Below, in pieces: positions 7,781 through 14,435 of a stretch of DNA of 14,873 nucleotides (position 1 is its first letter; each line of letters starts with the position of its first letter). Made by a program: the position numbers and the translations under genes. The stretch comes from Bacillota bacterium (lineage in GTDB: Bacteria > Bacillota > Clostridia > Lachnospirales > Lachnospiraceae). The DNA is taken from contig JAEZPG010000124.1 in the NCBI GenBank assembly GCA_023413555.1, forward strand, positions 1-14,873. The letters are read 5' to 3'. Below the pieces are notes generated by a model. The model ran no database searches. It was not told where the DNA came from and saw only the letters and a program-made list of their open reading frames with translations.

Positions 7781-8191
7781 ATGGATGTTAGAAACTGCAG
7801 GAATTGCGGTAAATTATATAATTATTTTGGCTTGCAACCATTGTGTCCAACCTGCCTGAATGATTTAGAGGAAAAGTTTAAGCTTGTAAAGCAGTATATA
7901 TATGATAATCCAGAGTGTGGGATACAGGAAGTATCTGAGGAACTTGATGTTACTATACAGACAATCCACCGTTGGATAAGGGAAGAGAGATTGTCCTTCT
8001 CCGAACGTTCAGATGTGGGATTGGAGTGTGAACTCTGTGGTGTTATGATAAGGACGGGAAGATATTGTAAATTATGCAAGGAGAAGCTAGCCAATAATCT
8101 TAATAGTGTTTATAATACCGATATTTCACCAAAGGAAAGAAAAAAACAACAGGCTATAAATCCTAAAATGAGATATTTTAACGAAAAATAA
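7781..8191 (+). CDS. yvyF: Flagellar operon protein YvyF-like (zinc-ribbon and helix-turn-helix)
   Basis: A 136-residue protein matching the family encoded next to comF and flgM in flagellated Firmicutes (TIGR03826-type flagellar operon protein). It has an N-terminal zinc knuckle (C6/C9 and C22/C25), a central helix-turn-helix-like segment (GIQEVSEELDVTIQTIHRWI, about 47-66), a second zinc knuckle (C83/C86 and C96/C99) and a charged C-terminal tail. The HTH suggests DNA binding, and a regulatory role in flagellar gene expression is an inference; Bacillus YvyF/FliT-like naming varies. AGGAGG lies just before the ATG. In Bacillus flgM and flgK follow; here a terminator hairpin follows directly, so the flagellar cluster has been split at this point. 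Confidence 0.85.
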   Translation: MDVRNCRNCGKLYNYFGLQPLCPTCLNDLEEKFKLVKQYIYDNPECGIQEVSEELDVTIQTIHRWIREERLSFSERSDVGLECELCGVMIRTGRYCKLCKEKLANNLNSVYNTDISPKERKKQQAINPKMRYFNEK

Positions 8192-8195
8192 AAGT

Positions 8196-8229
8196 AAGGG
8201 TTTTGTCGTATTATTACGATAAAACCCTT
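8196..8229. terminator. Bidirectional terminator between yvyF and cvfB
   Basis: A 14-bp stem (8196-8209 with 8216-8229, one G-T mismatch that is a wobble on one strand) has a 6-base loop and starts five bases after the yvyF stop. Read on the plus strand it ends in TTTT; read on the minus strand it is followed by ACTTTTATTTTT. It therefore suits both convergent units, although it lies about 100 bases past the cvfB stop. The 98 bases between it and cvfB hold no supported gene. Confidence 0.85.
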
Positions 8230-8327
8230 TTCACATTCTTGCGAATAACAGATAAAAATGTCTTCCAAATAATGAACCCCCACCTGGATTCGCTAAGACA
8301 GTGCATTGTAGAAAAGAATATGTTTCT

Positions 8328-9179
8328 TTAATTGTTCAGCCGCATTCCATTCTCTTCAAGCGTTATACTGCCATCTTTAAGAAGGCGTCCGACGGCTCGC
8401 TTAAAGGCATTTTTACTAAGCTCGAATTCTCTTTTTATATCCTCAGGATCAGATTTATCGTGATAAGGAAGAAATCCACCTGCCCCGATTAGCTTCTTTA
8501 GAATGATTTCCTTGTCAACATCCATTTGAATGTAGGACTTTTCTCTTAGACTTAAGTCTAGTTTTCCATTGTCTTTTACAGAGATTACTCTAGCTTCTAT
8601 CTGTTCCCCAATCTTTACAGGTCGCACCAACTCTTTCTTTGGAATTAAGGCAGAGTATTTGTTATCAACTGCCACAAAGGTACCAAATTGGTCACTGAGT
8701 TCATATACAATACCGGAAACTTTGTCATCTTTTTTGTAAGGAGAATCTGTTGATAAGTATTCATAGACCTTCATAGAGGCACAAAGACGATGACTTTTGT
8801 CAATATATAGGGTAACTAGTACTTGATCTCCTTTAGCAACCTTACCGGTCTGCTGCTTAAATGGAAGTAACAAATCCTTTGCTAATCCCCAGTCTAAGAA
8901 AGCACCAATTTGAACAACTTCTTTTACTGTTAGAAGAGCAACCTGATTCAAGGTTAGGGCAGGTTTTGTTGTTGTTGCAATTAATCGGTCTTCGCTATCC
9001 TTGTAAATAAATACTTCAATTTCTGTTCCTAATTTGACACCTTCCGGAACCTGTTTCTTAGGCAATAATACTCTGTCATTGCTGTCCTGGGCTACGGCCA
9101 GATATACGCCGAATTCGGTGGTTTTAACAACTTGCAGGGTCTGAATCTGACCCAGTGTGAGGCTCTCTTTTATATTCAT
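8328..9179 (-). CDS. cvfB: CvfB/YitL-family S1-domain RNA-binding protein
   Basis: A 283-residue cytoplasmic RNA-binding protein of the CvfB (conserved virulence factor B, YitL) family. Three S1-type beta-barrel segments can be traced: about residues 5-70 (LGQIQTLQVVKTTEFGVYL, RVLLPKKQVP), 75-138 (VVQIGAFLDWGLAKDLLLP), and 148-212 (KVSGIVYELSDQFGTFVAV, DLSLREK, the last closest to canonical S1). A winged-helix-like C-terminus follows (about 222-283, LSKNAFKRAVGRLLKDGSI). This is the order known from the pneumococcal and staphylococcal homologues. In Staphylococcus it affects virulence-gene expression; in a commensal or soil Clostridium the RNA target is unknown. The start is supported by GAAGGAG. 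It lies 28 bases downstream of the thioesterase gene on the same strand, so both are probably one transcript. Confidence 0.9.
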   Translation of the reverse strand: MNIKESLTLGQIQTLQVVKTTEFGVYLAVAQDSNDRVLLPKKQVPEGVKLGTEIEVFIYKDSEDRLIATTTKPALTLNQVALLTVKEVVQIGAFLDWGLAKDLLLPFKQQTGKVAKGDQVLVTLYIDKSHRLCASMKVYEYLSTDSPYKKDDKVSGIVYELSDQFGTFVAVDNKYSALIPKKELVRPVKIGEQIEARVISVKDNGKLDLSLREKSYIQMDVDKEIILKKLIGAGGFLPYHDKSDPEDIKREFELSKNAFKRAVGRLLKDGSITLEENGMRLNN

Positions 9180-9207
9180 TAATTAACTCCTTCGCTACTT
9201 CAATAGA

Positions 9208-9924
9208 CTAGTTACTAGAACTCCCTCTGAATTCCAAAATACAATATGGAACATGGTCGATTCCAGCTAAAACAATCGTGCATTTTTCCTCGGTTAGGGA
9301 CACCAGAGGGCAAATGGTATCTCCTAATATTGCGGATTTTTTATATTCAACCAGTACATCCCGGATGATAAATCCAGCTGGAAGGTATTCTATTGCCATC
9401 TTAATATATTGACCATTATTAACATGATGATTGGAATCTAAGTTTCCTTTGATTACCACAAAAGATTCCTCTTCTACATACTGAGCTGGGACTTCCAGCT
9501 TTCTTTTATCATCTTCCATAGGGTAAGCTTCTTCTAGCACATACTTCTCGACACTGATGGTATTGGTTCGGGTTGGACGTTGCTTTTTGGTATCTATGAG
9601 AACCCAAATGGAATTAGCAGCTGCCACAAGTTCTCCTTTTGCATCTGTCATGGTAAAGCTACGATATCCCAACATGGAATTAAAGCTGTAGGGCCATGTG
9701 GAGACGAGGATTTCCTCTCCTAAATTAGGAAGACGAGCTATCTTGAGATGCCAGTTAGTAACCACCCATACTTTGTTTTGTTCCTCCAGATACTCAATTC
9801 CTATGCCGATGTCTTCAGAGTGAAAGGTAGAGCAGTCTTGAAAATAATTAATAATACCAGCAATATCTAATTGTTTTTGTGCATTTACTTCGCTATATCG
9901 GATGCGGCTATTAAATGAATACAT
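9208..9924 (-). CDS. Acyl-ACP thioesterase (FatA/FatB-like)
   Basis: A hot-dog-fold enzyme that hydrolyses acyl-acyl carrier protein to free fatty acid and ACP in the cytosol. The 238 residues hold two hot-dog repeats: an N-terminal one (IRYSEVNAQKQLDIAGIINYFQD, shown here as residues 8-30, with VWVVTNWHLKIARLP at 52-66) and a C-terminal one after about residue 150. The active-site signature D-x-N-x-H-V-N-N is intact (D163, N165, H167, N169-N170), matching the plant and bacterial FatA/B pattern. The chain-length specificity cannot be read off. AAAGGAG precedes the ATG. It is the first gene of a minus-strand operon with cvfB. No fatty-acid biosynthesis genes are adjacent, so its supply of acyl-ACP comes from elsewhere in the genome. 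Confidence 0.9.
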   Translation of the reverse strand: MYSFNSRIRYSEVNAQKQLDIAGIINYFQDCSTFHSEDIGIGIEYLEEQNKVWVVTNWHLKIARLPNLGEEILVSTWPYSFNSMLGYRSFTMTDAKGELVAAANSIWVLIDTKKQRPTRTNTISVEKYVLEEAYPMEDDKRKLEVPAQYVEEESFVVIKGNLDSNHHVNNGQYIKMAIEYLPAGFIIRDVLVEYKKSAILGDTICPLVSLTEEKCTIVLAGIDHVPYCILEFRGSSSN

Positions 9925-9950
9925 AATGTACTCCTTTGTTTGTATTAGTT

Positions 9951-9969
9951 TATGGTCGCTATAACCATA
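9951..9969. repeat. Small inverted repeat upstream of the thioesterase gene
   Basis: TATGGT (9951-9956) and ACCATA (9964-9969) are separated by 7 bases, between the predicted minus-strand promoter and the thioesterase start. It could be an operator or a leader hairpin, or chance. It does not match the FapR site that I know of. Confidence 0.3.
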
Positions 9970-9998
9970 GGTTAATCGAGATAATTCACATATATCAA

Positions 9999-10004
9999 AT
10001 TATA
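9999..10004 (-). promoter_or_regulatory. Predicted -10 box for the thioesterase-cvfB operon
   Basis: On the minus strand a perfect TATAAT occupies 10004 down to 9999, about 75 bases before the ATG. A weak TTGTAT stands 17 bases upstream. The -35 match is only three of six, so the call rests on the -10 box and position. Confidence 0.4.
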
Positions 10005-10075
10005 AACATTTCAAAGAGAAAATACAACATCATTGTAAATTTGCCTTTTCACTAGTATTTTTTGTAAAAGAAGTA

Positions 10076-10081
10076 TATAAT
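10076..10081 (+). promoter_or_regulatory. Predicted -10 box for ridA
   Basis: TATAAT at 10076-10081, about 80 bases upstream of the ridA start. No convincing -35 box is found at 16 to 18 bases. The divergent 238-base spacer 9925-10162 shows no gene. Confidence 0.35.
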
Positions 10082-10162
10082 AAGGAAAATGAAACGGCGT
10101 AGTTGTTTCTAATAGTGCCACTTATGTGGAGTAATATGAGAGATAATAAGGAGAGATTATAG

Positions 10163-10540
10163 ATGAAACAAATTATAAGCACTGACAAGGCTCCTCAGGC
10201 AATCGGTCCATATTCCCAGGCAATTGAAGTGAATGGGATGATATTTACATCAGGGGTTATCCCTATTAATCCTGTAACAGGAGAACTGGTAACTGGAACA
10301 ATCGAGGAGCAGGCTACGCAGGCCATTGGCAATCTAGCAGCTCTTTTAGAAGCAGCCGGAACCAGCACAGATAAAGTGATTAAGACTACAGTATTTATTA
10401 AAGATATGAATGACTTTGGCAAGGTAAATGAGATTTACGCCAAGTACTTTACAAAAGATTTTCCTGCTCGCTCCTGTGTGGAAGTAGCAAGACTTCCAAA
10501 GGATGTATTAATTGAGATTGAAGCTATTGCTGAAAAATAG
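10163..10540 (+). CDS. ridA: RidA family reactive enamine/imine deaminase
   Basis: A 125-residue trimeric cytosolic enzyme that speeds hydrolysis of reactive 2-aminoacrylate and related enamines released by PLP enzymes such as threonine or serine dehydratase, protecting other PLP enzymes. The family signatures are complete: AIGPYSQAIEVNGMIFTSG (residues 13-31), the KTTVFIKDMNDFGKVNEIY stretch (74-92) and the active-site region FPARSCVEVARLPKDVLIEI (100-119) with R103, which binds the substrate carboxylate, C105, and E118. The retained arginine marks the archetypal, deaminase-active RidA subgroup. GGAG precedes the ATG. The next gene starts 44 bases later on the same strand with no terminator between, so co-transcription with the CPBP protease is likely, though no functional link is evident. 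Confidence 0.95.
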   Translation: MKQIISTDKAPQAIGPYSQAIEVNGMIFTSGVIPINPVTGELVTGTIEEQATQAIGNLAALLEAAGTSTDKVIKTTVFIKDMNDFGKVNEIYAKYFTKDFPARSCVEVARLPKDVLIEIEAIAEK

Positions 10541-10584
10541 AAGAAAACCTATAGGAAGAATAGAAGGAAAGGAGCAATTCCACG

Positions 10585-11532
10585 ATGAAGAACAATAGAG
10601 TAGCATATATAAATCAGGTCTTTCTTGCTACTATTTTGACATTTATCTTCGGAAGTTATCTTCTTCATTATATCGAGCAAGGAACTGGGATCATCATTCC
10701 GACGTTTGTCAGAATGATATACTCCCAATTGATTTTACTGTTACCTGCAGTAATCTATCTGTGTGTCAATAAGATACCGCCGGTGCAATTTATAAGGTTA
10801 AAAAAGGTTAACTTTATAACGATAATTCTATTAGTGTTATTGGGATTCTTTGTTCGGCCTCTTATGAATTTACTAAGCGTTATTTCTATGATTTGGGTGG
10901 AGAATACGATTGAAGACACCGCTACCCAATTGTTGTCGGAGGTTAATTTTTTCTTAGCATTGCTCTTCATAGCTGTTATTCCTGCTATATTAGAGGAATT
11001 TGTATATCGTGGTGTTTTCTATAACGAGTACAGGAAAGTTAATACCAGAAAGGCTGTTCTTTTGAGCGGACTGTTATTTGGAGTGATGCATATGAACTTA
11101 AATCAGTTTATATATGCATTTTTTATGGGTGTAATCTTTGCCATGATCATAGAAGCAACAGATTCTATTCTATCTTCTATGATTGTGCACTTTACTATTA
11201 ATGGAAGCTCACTTATTTTTCTTAAAATTACTCCTTGGTTACAGGAACAAGCTGGCTATGCCAATAGTACTACATTATTGGATAGTAATGTAATGACGAG
11301 GGAAGAAATTCTTAAACTGTTACCGTCTTTGGTTGTACCTGCTATTATGGCCTTGATCATAAGTCTGCTTCTTTATTATGGAATAGTAGTATATAACAAA
11401 AGATCAGATGTTATCAAACGTATATTTAGTAAGGAAGAGAATGAAAAAAAGACGGAGAAGCTGATTACGGCTCCTCTGGTAGCAGGTTTGGTAATTTGTA
11501 TTTTTACTATGATATTAAGTGCAGTTGCATAG
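10585..11532 (+). CDS. CPBP-family intramembrane metalloprotease (Abi/CAAX-protease-like)
   Basis: A 315-residue polytopic membrane protein of the CPBP (CaaX protease and bacteriocin-processing) family, a glutamate-dependent intramembrane protease. Roughly eight hydrophobic segments can be seen, starting near residues 12-30, 43-61, 76-105, 122-136, 157-170, 176-190, 195-215, with further ones at 247-271 and 296-315. The three family motifs are intact: EEFVYR (E137, E138, R142), FGVMH (F165, H169) and HFTIN (H202, N206). Family members process prenylated proteins or peptide pheromones, or confer bacteriocin self-immunity; no bacteriocin-like peptide gene is nearby, so the substrate is unknown. 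The cytoplasmic loop after residue 272 is highly charged (KEENEKKTEK). AAAGGAG lies 11 bases before the ATG. A terminator follows. Confidence 0.88.
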   Translation: MKNNRVAYINQVFLATILTFIFGSYLLHYIEQGTGIIIPTFVRMIYSQLILLLPAVIYLCVNKIPPVQFIRLKKVNFITIILLVLLGFFVRPLMNLLSVISMIWVENTIEDTATQLLSEVNFFLALLFIAVIPAILEEFVYRGVFYNEYRKVNTRKAVLLSGLLFGVMHMNLNQFIYAFFMGVIFAMIIEATDSILSSMIVHFTINGSSLIFLKITPWLQEQAGYANSTTLLDSNVMTREEILKLLPSLVVPAIMALIISLLLYYGIVVYNKRSDVIKRIFSKEENEKKTEKLITAPLVAGLVICIFTMILSAVA

Positions 11533-11568
11533 ATAATCTAGTCTACCAATATGGTAAGATAATAAGTT

Positions 11569-11605
11569 AGGGTGTGTCTCATTGCTATCTAGTGCGACAC
11601 ACCCT
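11569..11605. terminator. Terminator-like hairpin after the CPBP gene
   Basis: A perfect 10-bp GC-containing stem (11569-11578 with 11596-11605) can be extended by an inner CATT/AGTG helix across an internal loop. It lies 36 bases after the CPBP stop. The downstream sequence TTATACTTT is only weakly T-rich. It also bounds the decayed minus-strand gene just to its right. Confidence 0.65.
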
Positions 11606-11608
11606 TAT

Positions 11609-11719
11609 ACTTTCCACTAGATCATACATACTTAAAACATAACTCTATATAGTAAGAACATCAGTGTTAACCTCTGTAAGTAGCCTAGCCTGTCACATAG
11701 ACAATGCAGCAATATCCAT
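11609..11719 (-). pseudogene. Decayed YjfB-type putative motility protein gene
   Basis: On the minus strand a perfect AGGAGG (11732-11727) is followed 7 bases on by ATG at 11719 and codons for MDIAALSM, the near-invariant N-terminus of the YjfB putative-motility family of about 60 residues. The ninth codon is TGA (11695-11693). The same frame then continues as QARLLTEVNTDVLTI, family-like in its pattern (SQaxLxxxVxxAVL), meets TAG (11647-11645), and ends as SYVLSMYDLVES before running into the terminator hairpin. The 3' half expected for an intact gene is missing. I read this as an inactivated remnant; an alternative is a real 8-codon peptide. No sigma-D promoter is visible upstream on that strand. 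The family match rests on memory of the consensus, not on a search. Confidence 0.6.
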
Positions 11720-11779
11720 AAGTAATCCTCCTGACTTAGCTGCCAATTACAATAGCTTCTTTTGGTAAACGGTAAACTA

Positions 11780-11788
11780 TGCTATAAT
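11780..11788 (+). promoter_or_regulatory. Predicted extended -10 promoter of trxB
   Basis: TGCTATAAT at 11780-11788 is a perfect extended -10; no good -35 box is present, which such promoters can tolerate. It would give a leader of about 130 bases containing a direct repeat (GAATATCTAT at 11799-11808 and 11815-11824) and overlapping inverted repeats (ATTAGT/ACTAAT at 11855-11871; TAGTCC/GGACTA at 11857-11892). The gap 11533-11923 otherwise holds only the terminator and the decayed minus-strand gene. Confidence 0.5.
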
Positions 11789-11923
11789 AAAGGAGACCGA
11801 ATATCTATCAGTTAGAATATCTATATTGGCTGAATCAAAAGATAAATTTAGATAATTAGTCCTTAACTAATCATAGATTGGTCTATGGACTACCACCACA
11901 GAGAGTGTAGAAGGGAGATAGTT

Positions 11924-12847
11924 ATGAACAAAGTACATGATTTAATTATTATTGGAAGTGGTCCTGCAGGATTAACTGCTAGTATTTATGCCAGTCGAGC
12001 GGAGTTAGATACTATAATCATAGAAAAGAATATGATGAGTGGAGGACAGATTATTAATACCTATGAGGTAGATAATTATCCAGGAATCCCAGGTATCAGT
12101 GGATTTGATCTAGCTTTAAAGTTCAGAGAACACTGTGACAAATTAGGAGCTACTTTTGTAGAAGGAGATGTTGTAAGCTTTGCGGTACAGGATAAGATTA
12201 AAAAAGTTACGTTAGATTCTGGGGAAGAATATCTTGCCAAGGCAGTGATTATTGCAACAGGTGCTGTGACACGAAAACTTGGGGTGGTTGGAGAAGAAGA
12301 AATGTCTGGAATGGGGGTATCTTATTGTGCTACCTGTGATGGAGCTTTTTTCAAAAATCGAACTACAGCAGTAGTCGGAGGTGGAGATGTAGCTGTTGAG
12401 GATGCCATTTACCTTGCCAGACTGTGTAAAAAGGTCTATGTAATTCACAGAAGAGATGAATTTAGGGCAGCAAAGACTCTTGTTTCCCGTCTGCTAACGT
12501 TAGACAATGTAGAGATAATATGGGATTCAGTAGTTGAGGAAATACTGGGGGATGAATTTGTAGAAAGTGTGAAGCTAAAGAATGTTAAAACCGAGGAAAA
12601 TAGCTTGGTTACAGTGGATGGAGTATTTATTGCAGTAGGATATAATCCGGCATCTGAGGTATATCGAGAGATTGTAAACGTAGATCAATCTGGCTATATT
12701 GTTGCGGATGAAAGTTGTGAAACTAACGTTCCTGGTGTATTTGCAGCTGGAGATATCCGTACAAAGCTGCTAAAACAGATTATTACAGCAGCATCGGATG
12801 GTGCAAATGCTATTACAAGTGTAGAAAAATACCTATCTACGTTGTAA
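11924..12847 (+). CDS. trxB: Thioredoxin reductase (NADPH, FAD flavoprotein)
   Basis: A cytosolic homodimeric flavoenzyme that passes electrons from NADPH through FAD and a redox-active disulfide to thioredoxin. The start is taken at ATG 11924 because GAAGGGAG lies 6 to 8 bases before it; an upstream in-frame ATG at 11885 has no ribosome site and would add 13 unlikely residues. The 307 residues are normal for the low-molecular-weight class. Motifs in order: FAD dinucleotide fold GSGPAGL (11-17), GGQI (40-43), ATGA (111-114), redox centre CATC (C135, C138) followed by DGAFF, NADPH fold VGGGDVAVEDA (151-161) with HRRDEFRA (175-182) whose arginines contact the NADPH 2'-phosphate, and FAD-binding GDIRTK (276-281) with the KQIITAASDG segment. 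No trxA lies next to it. It is a single-gene unit. Confidence 0.95.
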   Translation: MNKVHDLIIIGSGPAGLTASIYASRAELDTIIIEKNMMSGGQIINTYEVDNYPGIPGISGFDLALKFREHCDKLGATFVEGDVVSFAVQDKIKKVTLDSGEEYLAKAVIIATGAVTRKLGVVGEEEMSGMGVSYCATCDGAFFKNRTTAVVGGGDVAVEDAIYLARLCKKVYVIHRRDEFRAAKTLVSRLLTLDNVEIIWDSVVEEILGDEFVESVKLKNVKTEENSLVTVDGVFIAVGYNPASEVYREIVNVDQSGYIVADESCETNVPGVFAAGDIRTKLLKQIITAASDGANAITSVEKYLSTL

Positions 12848-12956
12848 ATGGTGAAATATTATATATTTTTAAGGATTTAGAGCGCAAAATAGACAAAAAC
12901 GTAACAATTTATATGATATATTTGTAAAATAAATTTAATTAAAACGGTACAATTAC

Positions 12957-12985
12957 TTGACTAACATATATATTTTTGTTATAAT
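12957..12985 (+). promoter_or_regulatory. Strong predicted sigma-A promoter of the NlpC/P60 gene
   Basis: TTGACT at 12957-12962, 17 bases, then TATAAT at 12980-12985: eleven of twelve consensus positions, the best vegetative promoter in the window. The upstream sequence is very AT-rich. The predicted leader is about 60 bases. Confidence 0.8.
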
Positions 12986-13051
12986 AGCCTTGTTCAGTTA
13001 ACAATTTCGTAATAATTAAGAGAAGTTATTTAATAATTGGAGGATAATAGG

Positions 13052-14386
13052 ATGAACAAGGCTAGAATTATTAAGTCTGCTTTATGTATGACATCAGCGA
13101 TAACCGTTATGGTAGCAGCTAAGACTGCTCCAGCAGAAGCTTTTAATATTAATACTGTTGATTCCAGTGAAGTTGCTTTAATTAATTCTGTTGCAGAATA
13201 CAGTAGTAACTCTTTAGCAGGTATTTCACTTTATTTAGATAAATATTATACATCTACAGGTAATGAATCTTTGGATATGACGAAGCAGAATACTGTTGAT
13301 TCTGGTCTTTCTACAGTTGGAACCAGTAAGGTGGCATCACAGGGGGCTGCAACTCCAGTAGCAACAACAACCCCTACAGCAACTCCAAAGCCAACCGCTA
13401 AACCGGTTTCTAAGTATGCTAAGACAGGAATCTCCATAGCTGATAACTATGTTAACATTCGTTCTAAAGCGAGTACAGATGGTGAGATTGTTGGTAAGTT
13501 ATACACAGGTGCAGCAGTTTCTATTGTAAATAATAAAGGTGAATGGGTTGAAGTGAAATCTGGCAGTTTGACCGGATACATAAAAAAAGAATTTCTTGCA
13601 ATAGGTGAAGCGGCTGAGAAGGTTGCTAGTAAATATGGTAAGAAGACGGCAACTGTTAATACTACAACAATTCGTCTTAGAGAAAAAGCTAGTACCAATA
13701 GTAGAACCCTTGCATTACTAGGGGAAGGTGAAAGTTATACTGTAAGTAAAACGGATGATAAATGGGCTAAGGTTACTGTTGATGATGTAAAAGGTTATCT
13801 TTCTTTAGAGTATGTTAAGATAGATGTTAAGTTTGATAAAGCAATATCAATTGAAGAAGAAAAGAAGGCAGAAGAAGCAAAAGCTGAGGCTGCTAGAAGA
13901 GTTGCTGAAAGAGGATCTAATAGAACGAATAACAGAACAAACAATAACTCATCTAATAGTGGTTCAAGTTCAGGTTCTAGTAGAGGGTCAGGATCTAGTA
14001 ATTACTCTTCTAACGATAGTGATGATTACAGTAGTTCTTCAAAAGGTGCAGAAGTTGTTCGATATGCTAAGAGATTTCTTGGTAATCCATATGTATGGGG
14101 TGGTAACAGCTTAACTAGTGGTACAGACTGTTCGGGCTTCACAAAGTTAGTATATGCGCATTTTGGGTATAGCCTACCAAGAGGTTCTTATGCTCAAAGA
14201 TATGCTGGTAGACGAGTTAACATGAGAAACTTGAAAGCAGGAGATCTTATCTTGTATTCAGGTCATGTAGCGATTTATATTGGTGGAGGAAGAATCATTC
14301 ATGCTAGTAATGAAAAGGATGATATTATTATTACTAGTATGTATTATGGGTCTCAACCAATCGGTGCAAGAAGAATAATAAATTAA
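13052..14386 (+). CDS. Secreted SH3b-SH3b-NlpC/P60 peptidoglycan hydrolase
   Basis: A 444-residue exported cell-wall hydrolase, probably a cysteine endopeptidase cutting stem peptides. The start is ATG 13052: TTGGAGG at 13037-13043 is its ribosome site, so the TTG within that site cannot be the start. A Sec signal peptide (MNKARIIK, hydrophobic core, probable cleavage after APAEA near residue 30) is followed by a short domain of unknown fold, a Thr/Pro linker (about 99-120), SH3b domain 1 (about 126-185) and SH3b domain 2 (about 199-257), both ending in GY(I/L) and VWV-like strands, then a charged helical Glu/Lys/Ala segment (about 266-287), a Ser/Asn/Gly-rich linker (about 288-331) and the catalytic NlpC/P60 domain (332-444). 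Catalytic residues are visible: C360 in TDCSG, H405 in SGHVAIYIG, H417 in IIHAS. Strong promoter and terminator mark a monocistronic, probably abundant product. The exact bond cleaved is not readable. Confidence 0.93.
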   Translation: MNKARIIKSALCMTSAITVMVAAKTAPAEAFNINTVDSSEVALINSVAEYSSNSLAGISLYLDKYYTSTGNESLDMTKQNTVDSGLSTVGTSKVASQGAATPVATTTPTATPKPTAKPVSKYAKTGISIADNYVNIRSKASTDGEIVGKLYTGAAVSIVNNKGEWVEVKSGSLTGYIKKEFLAIGEAAEKVASKYGKKTATVNTTTIRLREKASTNSRTLALLGEGESYTVSKTDDKWAKVTVDDVKGYLSLEYVKIDVKFDKAISIEEEKKAEEAKAEAARRVAERGSNRTNNRTNNNSSNSGSSSGSSRGSGSSNYSSNDSDDYSSSSKGAEVVRYAKRFLGNPYVWGGNSLTSGTDCSGFTKLVYAHFGYSLPRGSYAQRYAGRRVNMRNLKAGDLILYSGHVAIYIGGGRIIHASNEKDDIIITSMYYGSQPIGARRIIN

Positions 14387-14398
14387 TAAGATAAATGT

Positions 14399-14428
14399 AA
14401 CACCCTATGCTAGTTGGCATAGGGTGTT
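14399..14428 (+). terminator. Intrinsic terminator after the NlpC/P60 gene
   Basis: A perfect 12-bp stem (14399-14410 with 14417-14428), 6-base loop and a following TTTT-GTT tract, 12 bases after the stop codon. Confidence 0.9.
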
Positions 14429-14435
14429 TTGTTAT

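Noticed and set aside
8240..8310. Interleaved repeats GCGAAT/ATTCGC and GTCTT/AAGAC that could form a pseudoknot beyond cvfB
   Set aside because: The arms are only five to six bases with long loops; such matches are expected by chance in about 70 bases.
8236..8325. Minus-strand 30-codon frame starting MHCLSESRWGF and ending KRVLS in the gap beyond cvfB
   Set aside because: The product is cationic and peptide-like, but no ribosome binding site precedes the ATG and its 5' side overlaps only the cvfB 3' region; no conservation can be shown.
11885..11923. Upstream in-frame ATG for trxB adding 13 residues
   Set aside because: No ribosome binding site precedes it, the extra residues (Arg/His-rich) do not occur in the family, and GAAGGGAG marks ATG 11924 as the start.
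13824..14114. Alternative plus-strand frame of 96 codons within the NlpC/P60 gene
   Set aside because: It is a shadow frame in the repetitive charged and Ser-rich linker region, without a start site of its own.
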